From positions 186,001 to 250,000 of the forward strand of contig JBBCXB010000006.1 in the NCBI GenBank assembly GCA_037145635.1: DNA of 64,000 nucleotides, given 5' to 3'. Both the position numbers and the translations under genes were made by a program. The notes beneath the pieces were generated by a model, which was given only the letters and a program-made list of their open reading frames with translations, was not told where the DNA came from and did no database searches. Positions 8,804 through 18,831 of the stretch are shown piece by piece (positions within the stretch are counted from its first letter, which is position 1; the number at the start of each line of letters is the position of its first letter). Source of the DNA: JAATFS01 sp037145635 (GTDB lineage: Bacteria > Pseudomonadota > Gammaproteobacteria > Xanthomonadales > Xanthomonadaceae).

Positions 8804-9505
8804 TTAGGGCGGGGCCGCTGACATCGTCGTGAGCCTAAAATTAGGCGAGGCGGGGCCGAGATACATGCGCACGCATGCGTCGGGATTAACCAACGCGATT
8901 TCTGCGTGCGGTCGCTGCGCACGGTGCAGTTCCTCCAGCAACCCGGCTTCCGGTCCGTAGGCATGCGCATTGAGGACCTTCCCGGCCTGACTGGCGCAAG
9001 CAACCAACTGGGCCAGCAGCGCGCGCGGGAGTGCCGGCGGCGCCTGACCTGCCGCTCCTTCAGCATGGATGTCGGGCCCGCGAACGATCAGGATGGCCAC
9101 CGCGTCCGCCCTAAGTCGCCGCACACGTCGGCGACGTGGCGGCGACGTGGCGGCGACGTGGCGGCCCGCGGCGATGCCCAGCGACATCGCATAGCCGCCG
9201 GCACGGTCATGCGAGGTGATCACCACGGCCAGCGGTGCGTGGTGAGGGTGCAGGCACGGCTCCAACTCCTGGTCGGTTTGCGGCGCGCCAGAGCGACTTG
9301 GGCGCGGCGGTCATCCGCGCCCAGGTCGCCGGCATCGAGCACCACCAGTTCGCTCGGCCGACCCGGCGGCACGCAGCCCTGCCAGCAATCCAGATAGGTC
9401 GGTGCAGGCGAGCGTGCGCAAGGGATGGCCCGCGCAGTCTGAGGCGACGAACGGCACCGGCGCCTCGGCGTCGGCATGGGCGCCTTGCAGGATCCGTATA
9501 GACAT
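8804..9505 (-). pseudogene. Decayed gene of unknown function with at least two frameshifts
   Basis: Three overlapping minus-strand frames read as pieces of one protein. The first starts at ATG 9505 (MSIRILQGAHADAEAPVPF). The second supplies ELVVLDAGDLGADDRRAQVA around 9290-9350. The third supplies APLAVVITSHDRAGGYAMS and runs to the stop at 8804. The hand-overs near 9320-9380 and 9265-9290 need frame changes, and the third frame has only a TTG start at 9265. I recognise no family; the alternating strand/helix pattern suggests an alpha/beta fold, which is inference. An 11-base tandem repeat lies in the third piece. Sequencing errors could mimic the frameshifts, but the decayed surroundings favour a pseudogene. 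Confidence 0.45.
9129..9161. repeat. 11-bp tandem repeat CGGCGACGTGG, 3 perfect copies
   Basis: Three identical 11-mers in direct tandem. Because 11 is not a multiple of 3, any copy change shifts the reading frame. With three copies the minus-strand frame stays open; with one copy it reaches a stop within about 20 codons. Confidence 0.85.
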
Positions 9506-9600
9506 CGGCGGGTTCCGGGCACCCAGGTGCGGAATCGTCACGTTAGTCCGGTGCCGCGTAAAGCCGCCATTTGCGAGCGCGGGCACCGTGTAAAACGCGC

Positions 9601-9660
9601 GTAGCCGGCCGCGCCGCCGTGCGTTCGCGGACGGCCGAACGGCGTCGCGCAGCCGGCTAC
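9601..9660 (-). terminator. Hairpin at the tamB stop codon
   Basis: The arms at 9601-9609 and 9652-9660 are perfect complements (GTAGCCGGC/GCCGGCTAC). The pairing extends to about 14 bases through a G-U wobble into GCGC/GCGC. The tamB stop codon lies in one arm. No T-run follows. Confidence 0.45.
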
Positions 9661-12600
9661 TTCTCCTTGCGCCAGTTCACCGAGCCCTTGGTCTCCACGG
9701 TGCTCGATTCCACCTCGACGTCGAAGCCGCGGCTGAGCAGGTACTTCAGCGTCAGCACCGAGCCGCTGCCGACCATCGACACGCCGTAGCCGACATAGAG
9801 CTTGGGCGAGAGGTACTTGCCGAAGCCGATCACCGAGCCGCCCAGGGTGCTGGACTGGCTGACCCCGGCCTCGTCGAGGCCGAGCTTGGCGCCCAGCTGC
9901 GAGGCGATCAGGCCGCTGCCGGCCGACAGTGCGGCCGAGGCCGCGGTGACCTGCTGGGTCTCGTCGCCGCTGGCGGTGGTCAGGCTGCGGCCGAGCACCA
10001 GGTAGGCCAGTGCCTCGGACTGCGACATCGACGGGTCGGACCAGACGTCGGCGCGCGGCGACTCGGCGCGGCCGCTGACGTCGATGCCGGCGGTGACGTC
10101 GCCGATCTTGCGTTCGGCGCGGATGTTGATGCGCGGATCCGAGACGATGTTGTTGTTCCAGGTCAGCTGGCCGCGGGTGATGGTCAGGTCCTGGCCGTAG
10201 GCCTTGTAGCGGCCGCGCACGTCGAGCCCGCCGTTGGCGGTCATCTCGCGGCCGGGGCGGGCGCGGATCTGCATCTGCCCGCCGAGCCCGCCCTTCAGGC
10301 CGAAGCCGCTCATGTTGACCTTGTCGCCGAGGACGATCGCCAGGTCCATGTCCAGCGGCGAGGACGGCGCCTCCTCCGGGTCCACCGGGTCCAGCACCAC
10401 CACGTCCTCGGACACCGAGGTGCCGCGGTCCAGGCGCTCCAGGTCGATGTCGGCCTGCGGCACCTCCACGCGCCCGCGCAGCTGCATGGTGGTGCCGACG
10501 ATGCCGAACTGCATGTCCGGGTTGGCGACCACGCGCAGTTCGCTGGTGTTGTAGGCGAGCACGTTCTTGCCGCGGATGTTGAGCAGCAGCGGCGTGCCCT
10601 CGCCGAACCACGACAGGCCGCCATCGACGGTGAGGGTGCCGTCGCCGGACTTCACCGAGGCGGCGATCTTGGCCGAGCCGTCCGGCTGCGCGTCGAAGCG
10701 GCCCTTGCCCTCGCTCAGGGTCAGGCCCATCGACGGGTACTCGGCGGTGAAGTTGCTCAGCGTGGCGTCGCCGCCCAGCAGCGGCTTGGAGCGCGTGCCG
10801 CGCAGGCTGACGTGGCCCTCCACCAGGCCCTGCGGCCGCACCACGTCGGCCACCACCAGCTCCAGCCAGTACAGCCGCGACATGTTGAGGTAGAGCTCGC
10901 CGTTGAGCGGGGCGTAGTCGTCCCAGCCGGTGGTGACCTTGGCATCGACGAAGCCGTTGCCCTGGAAGCCGACACCGAGCTTGCCGACGATCTGCTTGGG
11001 ATCGAAGTCGGCCTGCAGGCTGAACTGGTCGTAGCGCACCAGCTCGCCGCGGTTGGGGTTGCCGGCCGCGGCGGCGTAGCGGTTCTCGCCGAGGCGCACG
11101 CCGCCTTCCTTGGAGGCCACGCGGAAGCTGCCTTCCCAGGCGTTGCCGCGCGGCTTGAAGTGGCCGTCCATGGTGAGGTCGCCGCGCAGGTAGATCTGGC
11201 GGCCGTCCTGCTTGGGCAGCCACGGCTGCACCAGCGCCAGCGGCAGGGCGTCGCCGTGCAGCGTGACGCCGTCGCGCGGCCAGTTGGCGCTGGCGCACAG
11301 CGCGCCGCCGGTGGCCGCGCCGAGGCAGGTGTCGGACAGGGTGAACGCCGGGCCATTGACCGCGAACTGCGCCGACTGGCGCAGCGCCCACGCGTCGCCC
11401 TTGGCCGGCACGATGCGCAAGGTGGACAGCTCGCCCTGCCAGCGCGCGCCGTTGCGGCGCGCGGCGCCCTGCAGCGCGAGCGTGGCCAGCTCGTTCCTGA
11501 TATCGGCATCCAGCCGCAGGTTCTCGACCGCGCCCTGCGCGTGCACGCGCACGCTGTCCAGCACCATGCCGGCATTGATCGCCTTGCCCTGCAGCAGCAG
11601 TTCGCCGTTGCTGCCACGCCACGGCAGGTGGCCGCGCAGGCTGACGCTGTCGGCGCTCCAGTCGTTCCAGCGCAGGCCGCTGCCGGTCAGGTCCGCGGTG
11701 ATGTCCGGGGCATCGCGGCGGCCCTTGAGCTGCACGTCGCCGCGCAGGCTGCCGGTGGCGCCGGGCATCAGGTCGTCCAGTTGCAGCGGCGTCAGCTGCG
11801 CGGCGATGTCCAGGGTGTCGCCGACCTTGCCCTTGGCGGTGAGCCGGCTGTTGCCTAGGGCCAGGCGGAGGTCGCCCTCGCCCTGGCTCTCGCGCAGCGC
11901 GAAGCGGCCGCTGGCCTCGAGCTTGCGCTGGCGCAGCTGCCCGCTCAGCGAGGGGATCTCGGCGGTGGCCTCGAAGCCGGGCGAGACGCCGCCGGCCGGG
12001 GCCGGCAGCTGGCGGCCCCGGGAGGCGACCTTGCCGGACAGGTTGCCGTTCCAGCCCGGCACGAAATAGCCCGGGTCGAACTTGGCCAGCTGGGCGGTGA
12101 CGTCCCAGCTCAGCTGCGGGGTCCAGGCGACCTCGCCGGTGAGATCGAGCGCGCCTCCCGGGGTCTTGGCCTGGACCTGCTTGAGCTGGGCGCGCTGGTC
12201 GTTGCCACGGCTGTCGAACACCAGCTCGGCGCGCTGGCCCTCGCGTTCCACCGTGGCGCGGCCGATCGCGGCCCAGGCCTTGAGGTTGCCGGCCACGCCC
12301 AGGCGCGCCTCGGCCAGCTCCACCGGCACCGCCGGCGCTTCCGGCGTGGCCGGGTCGGGCGCGGGGGTGAAGCGCAGGCCCCGGCTGATGACCGAGAAGC
12401 GGAAGGTGGCGTTCTCGCGGTCGCGGAAGTCGGCGGTGCCGCGCAGCTGGGTGCGGCCCTCGAAGGCATCCACCACCAGGGGCGCCACGGTCAGCACCTG
12501 GTCCTCCAGGCGCAGGTGCGACGGCTGCAGGGTGGCGGTCAGGTCGCCCTGCTTGACCCGGCCCTGCAGGTCGGCGTTGCCGCCCTTGCCCGAGGCCTGC

Positions 12601-13535
12601 AGGTCGAACGCCAGCGGCGCGGCCGGCTCGGCGGCGGCGCCCTCGGCCGGGGGCACCAGCAGCGACAGGTCGAGCGCGTCGGTGGCCGCCTTGAAGCGCC
12701 AGGTCGGGTCGTCGCGGCCGGTGAACACCAGGCTGGCGTGCAGCGGCGCCGGCGCGCGGCCGGCGATGGCGACCTCCATGCGGTCGAGGTCGCCGCGGGC
12801 CACCAGCCCCAGGCTGGCCGGGGTGCGCCCGCGCGGAGCCGGCAGCACCGCGGTGGCGGTGAGGTCGGCGCGGTAGTCGTCGCCGGGCACGTAGTCGCCG
12901 TTGATGCGGAAGTCGCCGCGGTCGGTGTCGATCGCGAGCTGGCGGGTGCGCAGTTCGCCGTTGGCCACCTCCAGCCCGCCGCGCAGCTTGTGCACGGTGA
13001 TCATCGGCTGCTGCAGCTGGGTGACGCGCAGGTTGTCGACGACGATGCTGTCGGCCTGGATCGCCAGCGGCACTTCGATCTGCGGCAGCGATTCGGGCCA
13101 GCTCGGCAGCTCGAACGGCTCGTCGCTCTTGCCCAGGTTGAGCGTGGCGTTGCTCACCTGCAGCGCGTCGAGCTGCAGCTTGCGGCCCAGCAGCGGGCGG
13201 ATGTCCGGATCCAGGTACACGCGCTCGGCGGTGAAATGGATGTCCTGGTAGCGGAAGTCGACGTCGCGCAGCGTCAGCGGGCCGGCCACCGGGCCCTCGA
13301 CCTTGCTCCAGGTGAACGAGGCGCCGGCCGGCAGCCGCGCCACCATCTGCGCCAGCAGCACGTCGCGTCCGGCCACGGTCTGCAGCAGCCAGTACACCAG
13401 GATCAGCGCCAGCAGCAGCAGCCCGAGCACGGTGAGCGCGGAGCCCACCCAGAAGCGGCGGCGCCGGTAGAAGCGCGGACGCGGGTGCGCGGCGGGCGCG
13501 GCGGGCGCGGGGGACGGCGGGGTGGGCGTGCTCAC
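9657..13535 (-). CDS. tamB: Translocation and assembly module subunit TamB
   Basis: A 1292-residue inner-membrane-anchored protein. The N-terminus is a Pro/Ala-rich cytoplasmic tail and a basic RRRRFW stretch followed by one membrane segment (about residues 30-55). A very long periplasmic beta-rich body follows. The C-terminal third is the conserved TamB/DUF490 domain, with MQFGIVGTTMQLRGRVEVP, YKAYGQDLTITRGQLTWNNN, DPSMSQSEALAYLVLGR and a terminal barrel-like strand near VNWRKEK. TamB works with TamA in outer-membrane protein insertion and is related to bridge-like proteins proposed to move phospholipids between membranes. The start is GTG 13535, which overlaps the tamA stop by four bases (GTGA); further upstream reading runs antiparallel through tamA and is not coding. 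Confidence 0.93.
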   Translation of the reverse strand: MSTPTPPSPAPAAPAAHPRPRFYRRRRFWVGSALTVLGLLLLALILVYWLLQTVAGRDVLLAQMVARLPAGASFTWSKVEGPVAGPLTLRDVDFRYQDIHFTAERVYLDPDIRPLLGRKLQLDALQVSNATLNLGKSDEPFELPSWPESLPQIEVPLAIQADSIVVDNLRVTQLQQPMITVHKLRGGLEVANGELRTRQLAIDTDRGDFRINGDYVPGDDYRADLTATAVLPAPRGRTPASLGLVARGDLDRMEVAIAGRAPAPLHASLVFTGRDDPTWRFKAATDALDLSLLVPPAEGAAAEPAAPLAFDLQASGKGGNADLQGRVKQGDLTATLQPSHLRLEDQVLTVAPLVVDAFEGRTQLRGTADFRDRENATFRFSVISRGLRFTPAPDPATPEAPAVPVELAEARLGVAGNLKAWAAIGRATVEREGQRAELVFDSRGNDQRAQLKQVQAKTPGGALDLTGEVAWTPQLSWDVTAQLAKFDPGYFVPGWNGNLSGKVASRGRQLPAPAGGVSPGFEATAEIPSLSGQLRQRKLEASGRFALRESQGEGDLRLALGNSRLTAKGKVGDTLDIAAQLTPLQLDDLMPGATGSLRGDVQLKGRRDAPDITADLTGSGLRWNDWSADSVSLRGHLPWRGSNGELLLQGKAINAGMVLDSVRVHAQGAVENLRLDADIRNELATLALQGAARRNGARWQGELSTLRIVPAKGDAWALRQSAQFAVNGPAFTLSDTCLGAATGGALCASANWPRDGVTLHGDALPLALVQPWLPKQDGRQIYLRGDLTMDGHFKPRGNAWEGSFRVASKEGGVRLGENRYAAAAGNPNRGELVRYDQFSLQADFDPKQIVGKLGVGFQGNGFVDAKVTTGWDDYAPLNGELYLNMSRLYWLELVVADVVRPQGLVEGHVSLRGTRSKPLLGGDATLSNFTAEYPSMGLTLSEGKGRFDAQPDGSAKIAASVKSGDGTLTVDGGLSWFGEGTPLLLNIRGKNVLAYNTSELRVVANPDMQFGIVGTTMQLRGRVEVPQADIDLERLDRGTSVSEDVVVLDPVDPEEAPSSPLDMDLAIVLGDKVNMSGFGLKGGLGGQMQIRARPGREMTANGGLDVRGRYKAYGQDLTITRGQLTWNNNIVSDPRINIRAERKIGDVTAGIDVSGRAESPRADVWSDPSMSQSEALAYLVLGRSLTTASGDETQQVTAASAALSAGSGLIASQLGAKLGLDEAGVSQSSTLGGSVIGFGKYLSPKLYVGYGVSMVGSGSVLTLKYLLSRGFDVEVESSTVETKGSVNWRKEK

Positions 13536-15316
13536 AGGTTCGCTCCGATGTCGATGTAGAGCTGGAACTGCGAGTCGGGATCGTTCAGGCCGTGCGCCAC
13601 GTCCACCCGGACCGGGCCCACCGGCGAGCGCCAGCGCAGGCCGAAGCCGACGCCGGTGTGCCAGTCGGGGGTGTCGTCGAACGCGCTGCCGCTGTCCACG
13701 AACACGGCCCCGCCCCACGGCCCGCCCTTGAAGTAGTGCTCGTACTCGGCACTGGCGGTGACCACGTTCTTGGCGCCGAGCGCGTACTCGTCCGGTTTGG
13801 GCGTGCGCGGGCCGACCTCGCGGAACGCGTAGCCGCGGATGCTGTTGCTGCCGCCGGCGAAGAACCGCAGGCTCGGCGGCATCGCCACCAGGTCGCTGGT
13901 CCAGGTGGTGCCGCCCTCGCCGCGCAGGATCAGCCGGCTGCTGTCGCCGGCGCTCAGGAACCAGCGCAGCTGGCCGTAGACCTGGCCGAAGTTGGTGTCC
14001 GAACCGGCGCCTTCGGCGCCGCCGCGCAGCAGCATGGTGGCGGCGATGCCGCGACGCGGGAACAGCTTGTCGTCGACGTTGACGTAGTTGGCCTCCAGCT
14101 GCGGGTACACCAGCGTGGAGGTCTGGTAGATGGCGCCGTCGAACTCGTCGCCGGAGCTGTAGCGCCAGCGCTCGCGCAACGCGTTGATCGAGGCGATCGC
14201 GGTCCAGTGCTCGTTGATCTCGCCGCTGCGGCTGCCGGTGAGCTTGACGTTGCGCAGGTCGATGTAGTCGGTCTGCTCGTCGTACAGCCGCGCCGAGGCG
14301 GTGTACCAGCCATCCAGCCAGCGGAACGCCGGCACGCGATAGCTGGTGGTCAGGCTCTTGCGCTTCTGCGCGAAGTCGAGCTGGGTGTCCATCTTGTGCC
14401 CGCGCGAGTTCACGTAGCGCCGCGCCACGCCGCCGCGCACGCCCGGGCCGCTCTCGCTGCCGTAGCTGAGGCCGGCGGTGTAGACGGTGCGCTTGGCGCG
14501 GGTCAGCTTGACGTCGACCGGCACCCGGCCCTGGTCGTCGGCCTGCTCCGGCATCGGCTGGATGTCGATGGTGCTGAAGTAGTCGAGCTTGGTCAGCGAC
14601 TCGCGCAGCCGGTCCAGCTTGCCCTCGTGGTAGTAGCTGCCTTCGTCCCAGTACACCAGCGGGTCGAACAGGCCCGGGCGGAAGTAGTCGTAGTCGAAGC
14701 GCACCGGGCCCATGTCGTAGCGGCGGCCGCTGTCCCAGGCCAGGTCGATGTCGGCGGCGTGCTCGGCGCGGGTGACCTCCACCCGGCGTTGGGTGAAGTC
14801 GGCGTCGAAATAGCCGCGCTCGGCCAGGCGGCGGGTGATGCGGACCTTGCTGGCCTCGTAGACCGGATGGCTGAAGACGTCGCCGACCTGCGGCCGGAAC
14901 TGCTCCAGGTCGCGCGCCAGGTAGCGGTCGTCCTCGGCCCAGCCGGCCATGCTCACGTGCGATTCGCGCACCCGTACCGGCTCGCCCTTGGCCACCGTGA
15001 TCACCACGGTGAAATGGTCGTTGCTGCGCGGGGCCGCGATGTCGATGGTGGGGCTGTAGTAGCCGAACGGCTCCAGCGCCTCGCGGGTCTGGGTCTCGGC
15101 CTGGCCGAGCAGGTACTCCAGCCGCGATTCGCCCTGGGCCTTGCCGATCGAATCGTAGAGCGACAGCGAGACCTGGATGTTCTCGATCATCGCCGCGTCG
15201 TCGCCCTTGTCCAGGCCCTTGATCTCGACCTTGTCGATGGTGCCGTCGGCCCGGGCGCTACCGGCTGCCACAGAGAAAACGAGGAAAGTGAGGCAGACCG
15301 GGAGATTCAATCGCAT
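13532..15316 (-). CDS. tamA: Translocation and assembly module subunit TamA (Omp85 family)
   Basis: A 594-residue outer-membrane protein with a signal peptide (MRLNLPVCLTFLVFSVAAGS, cleaved near ARA). Three POTRA-type domains occupy roughly residues 25-270 and contain VKITRRLAERGYFDADF. A 16-strand BamA/TamA barrel occupies the rest. The SIRGY motif in the FFAGGSNSIRGYAF segment is the conserved Arg loop of Omp85 barrels, and the protein ends in strand LYIDIGANL. The start at 15316 was chosen because it opens the signal peptide; the longer open frame upstream is GC-rich read-through. The gene is translationally coupled to tamB. Confidence 0.93.
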   Translation of the reverse strand: MRLNLPVCLTFLVFSVAAGSARADGTIDKVEIKGLDKGDDAAMIENIQVSLSLYDSIGKAQGESRLEYLLGQAETQTREALEPFGYYSPTIDIAAPRSNDHFTVVITVAKGEPVRVRESHVSMAGWAEDDRYLARDLEQFRPQVGDVFSHPVYEASKVRITRRLAERGYFDADFTQRRVEVTRAEHAADIDLAWDSGRRYDMGPVRFDYDYFRPGLFDPLVYWDEGSYYHEGKLDRLRESLTKLDYFSTIDIQPMPEQADDQGRVPVDVKLTRAKRTVYTAGLSYGSESGPGVRGGVARRYVNSRGHKMDTQLDFAQKRKSLTTSYRVPAFRWLDGWYTASARLYDEQTDYIDLRNVKLTGSRSGEINEHWTAIASINALRERWRYSSGDEFDGAIYQTSTLVYPQLEANYVNVDDKLFPRRGIAATMLLRGGAEGAGSDTNFGQVYGQLRWFLSAGDSSRLILRGEGGTTWTSDLVAMPPSLRFFAGGSNSIRGYAFREVGPRTPKPDEYALGAKNVVTASAEYEHYFKGGPWGGAVFVDSGSAFDDTPDWHTGVGFGLRWRSPVGPVRVDVAHGLNDPDSQFQLYIDIGANL

Positions 15317-15562
15317 GCGGGAAGGATACCGGGCCGGCTGCATCCGGCTTGTTAATGGGGCGTGCACATAGCGTACGCGGTCCGGCGCGAAGGCCGCGCC
15401 GGGAGAGCGGTGGCCGCGGCGAGGCGGCCGCGGCCGAAGCCGACCAGAGCGCCCTGGCGGGACACCCGTGGCGAGGGCACCATGCCTGCCACGGTGCGCC
15501 GGCTGGAGCGGTGACACGGCCCTTCCGCGAAGGCGACGCCTTCGCCGGCCCGGTGCCGTTCC

Positions 15563-17761
15563 TCAGCCGGACAGGTGCTCGATCGCCGCCACGCTGCCCA
15601 GGCGCTCGCCCAGCCGCTTGAGCAGGGCCAGGCGGTTGGCGCGCAGCGCCGGTTCCTCGGCGTTGACCATCACCCCGTCGAAGAACGCGTCCACCTGCGG
15701 CCGCAGCCGCGCCAGGCGGCCGAGCACGGCGACGTAGTCGTGGTGCTGCAGGGCCTCGCCGGTGTCGCCGATCGCCGCTTCCACCGCCTCGGCCAGCGCC
15801 TGCTCGGCCGGCTCGACGAAGCGCGCCGGGTCCACGCTGCCGGGGATCTCGCCCTCGGCCTTGCGCAGGATGTTGCGGATGCGCTTGTTGGCCGCGGCCA
15901 GCGCCTCGGCCTCGGGCAGCGCGGCGAACACGCCGATCGCCTCGATGCGGCGGTCGAAGTCGTACAGCGAGGGCGGCCGCAGCTCGCTCACGGCGTTGAA
16001 GTGGGTGGCCGGCACGCCCTTGTCGGCGTAGTAGCCACGCAGGCGGTCGAGGACGAAGTCGTAGAGTTCGACGCTCCTGGGGGTCAGGTCCGGAATCGTG
16101 CCACGACGCGCATCGGTTGCGGGATCTTGCGCCGGAGACGCTTCGAGGGTGATCCCGGTGTCGCCGAAATAGGCCTTGGCCGCCTTTGCATCGACCGGTG
16201 CGTGGTCGACCAGGGCTTCGTACGCGAGCTGGAGCGCATCGGCCAGCAGCTTGCGAAGATCCAGGTCGAAGCCGCTCTCGATCACCGTGCGCGCCAGCCC
16301 CAGCGCGTTGCGGCGCAGCGCGAACGGGTCCTTGTTGCCGGTCGGCTTCAGGCCCGCGGCGAAGCCGCCGGCCAGCGTGTCCAGGCGCTCGGCGATCGCC
16401 AGCACCTTGCCCAGCGGCGACAGCGCGATGTCGTCGCCGGCGAACCGCGGCCGGTAGGCCTCGTCGATCGCCAGCGCCACCTCCGCCGGCTCGCCCGCGG
16501 CGGCGGCGTAGTGGCGGCCGGCGATGCCCTGCAGTTCCGGGAACTCGCCCACCATGCGCGACTGCAGGTCGTTCTTGGCCAGCTCGGCGGCACGCCGGGC
16601 CAGCGCCGGCTCGGCGCCCACCTGCGGCGCGATCGCCTCGGCCAGCGCGGCCACGCGCGCGACCTTGTCGGCGACGCTGCCGAGCCGGGCCTGGTAGGTG
16701 ACCCCGGCCAGGCCCTCGCCCATCGCCGCCAGGCCCTGCTTGAGGTCCTCGTCGAAGAAGAACTTGGCATCGGCGAAGCGCGGCCGGATCACCCGCTCGT
16801 AGCCCTTGGCGACCTCGGCCACGTCGCGCGAGACGATATTGGCGATGCCGATGAACTGCTCGGTCAGGCGGCCGCCGGCGTCGAGCACCGGGAAGAACTT
16901 CTGGTTGACCTCCATGGTCTCGATCAGCGCCTCCTGCGGCACCGCCAGGAACGCCGCCTCGAAGCTGCACAGCACCGCGGACGGCCATTCGACCAGGTTC
17001 ACCACCTGCGCCAGGTTGTCCTCGCCGATGCGCGCCTGTCCGCCGGCCCGGGCCGCGGCCGCCTCGACCTCGGCGACGATGCGCGCGCGCCGCGCGTCCG
17101 GGTCCACCAGCACGTGCGCCGCGCGCAGGGCCTCGACGTAGGCCGGCGGTGCGTCCAGCACCACCTCGCCGGTGTGCATGAAGCGGTGGCCGCGGCTGAC
17201 GCGGCCGGCACGCACGCCCAGCACCTCGGCCTCCACCACGTCCGCGCCCAGCAGCAGCACCAGCCAGTGCACCGGCCGCGCGAAGCCATAGTCGTGGTCG
17301 CCCCAGCGCATGGGCTTGGGAATCGGCATCGCCGCGATCGCCTCGCGCACGATCTCCGGCAGCAGCGCGGCGGTGCGCGCGCCCGGGGTCACCGCCCGGT
17401 GCACGAAACGCTCGCCCTTGGCGTCGCGGGTGCGCTCCAGCGCGTCCCAGGCCACCCCGGCCTTGGCCGCGAAGCCGGCCAGCGCGCGGGTCGGCTGGCC
17501 TTCGGCGTCCAGCGCGATGTTGAGGTACGGGCCCAGCACCTCGGCGCGCTGCTCGGGCTGCTCGGTGGCCACGCCGGGCAGCAGCACCGCCAGCCGGCGC
17601 GGCGTGGACAGCGGCCGGGCGTCACCGCGCTCGAATGCGATGCCGCGCCTGTCCAGCCCGGCGACGACGCCGTCGAAGAAGGCCTGCGCCAGGCCCGGCA
17701 GCGCCTTGACCGGGAGTTCCTCGGTGCCCAGCTCGATCAGCAGGGGAAGTTGTTCGCTCAT
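15563..17761 (-). CDS. glyS: Glycine--tRNA ligase beta subunit
   Basis: A 732-residue beta subunit of the bacterial alpha2beta2 glycyl-tRNA synthetase. It begins with the typical LLIELGTEELPVKALP, contains STPRRLAVLLPG and KPMRWGDHDYGFARPVHWLV, and runs through an HD-like region to the C-terminal anticodon-binding part (NKRIRNILRKAEG, DAFFDGVMVNAEEPALRANR). The length is normal to slightly long for the family. It lies 82 bases after glyQ on the same strand, the usual glyQS order. It ends at ATALEHLSG-like residues before a 246-base GC-rich gap with no gene. Confidence 0.96.
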   Translation of the reverse strand: MSEQLPLLIELGTEELPVKALPGLAQAFFDGVVAGLDRRGIAFERGDARPLSTPRRLAVLLPGVATEQPEQRAEVLGPYLNIALDAEGQPTRALAGFAAKAGVAWDALERTRDAKGERFVHRAVTPGARTAALLPEIVREAIAAMPIPKPMRWGDHDYGFARPVHWLVLLLGADVVEAEVLGVRAGRVSRGHRFMHTGEVVLDAPPAYVEALRAAHVLVDPDARRARIVAEVEAAAARAGGQARIGEDNLAQVVNLVEWPSAVLCSFEAAFLAVPQEALIETMEVNQKFFPVLDAGGRLTEQFIGIANIVSRDVAEVAKGYERVIRPRFADAKFFFDEDLKQGLAAMGEGLAGVTYQARLGSVADKVARVAALAEAIAPQVGAEPALARRAAELAKNDLQSRMVGEFPELQGIAGRHYAAAAGEPAEVALAIDEAYRPRFAGDDIALSPLGKVLAIAERLDTLAGGFAAGLKPTGNKDPFALRRNALGLARTVIESGFDLDLRKLLADALQLAYEALVDHAPVDAKAAKAYFGDTGITLEASPAQDPATDARRGTIPDLTPRSVELYDFVLDRLRGYYADKGVPATHFNAVSELRPPSLYDFDRRIEAIGVFAALPEAEALAAANKRIRNILRKAEGEIPGSVDPARFVEPAEQALAEAVEAAIGDTGEALQHHDYVAVLGRLARLRPQVDAFFDGVMVNAEEPALRANRLALLKRLGERLGSVAAIEHLSG

Positions 17762-17787
17762 GTGGGTAAGACCTTGATGGTGACGCC

Positions 17788-17810
17788 CGACGCCCGCGGG
17801 CGGGGCGTCG
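17788..17810 (-). other. GC-rich hairpin between glyQ and glyS
   Basis: Perfect 8-base arms CGACGCCC and GGGCGTCG enclose a 7-base loop in the 82-base glyQ-glyS gap. There is no T-run. It may tune the relative amounts of the two subunits or stabilise mRNA; that is inference. Confidence 0.4.
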
Positions 17811-17843
17811 GTGGCGCGAAGCGCCGCGGGAGAGGGGACCGTG

Positions 17844-18752
<909 letters not shown>

Positions 18753-18783
18753 GCAGCGGAAGGCCGTACGAAAGGGGTGCGCT

Positions 18784-18789
18784 AGTATA
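18784..18789 (-). promoter_or_regulatory. Possible -10 box (TATACT) for glyQ
   Basis: TATACT on the minus strand, five of six matches to TATAAT, lies 31 bases upstream of the glyQ ATG. There is no good -35 at 17 bases spacing, so this is tentative. The same bases read TAGTAT on the plus strand and could serve the divergent ATPase gene. Confidence 0.35.
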
Positions 18790-18831
18790 CCGGCCGACCT
18801 GCGGGGCTTTCCGCGGCGGGGGACGGCGATC

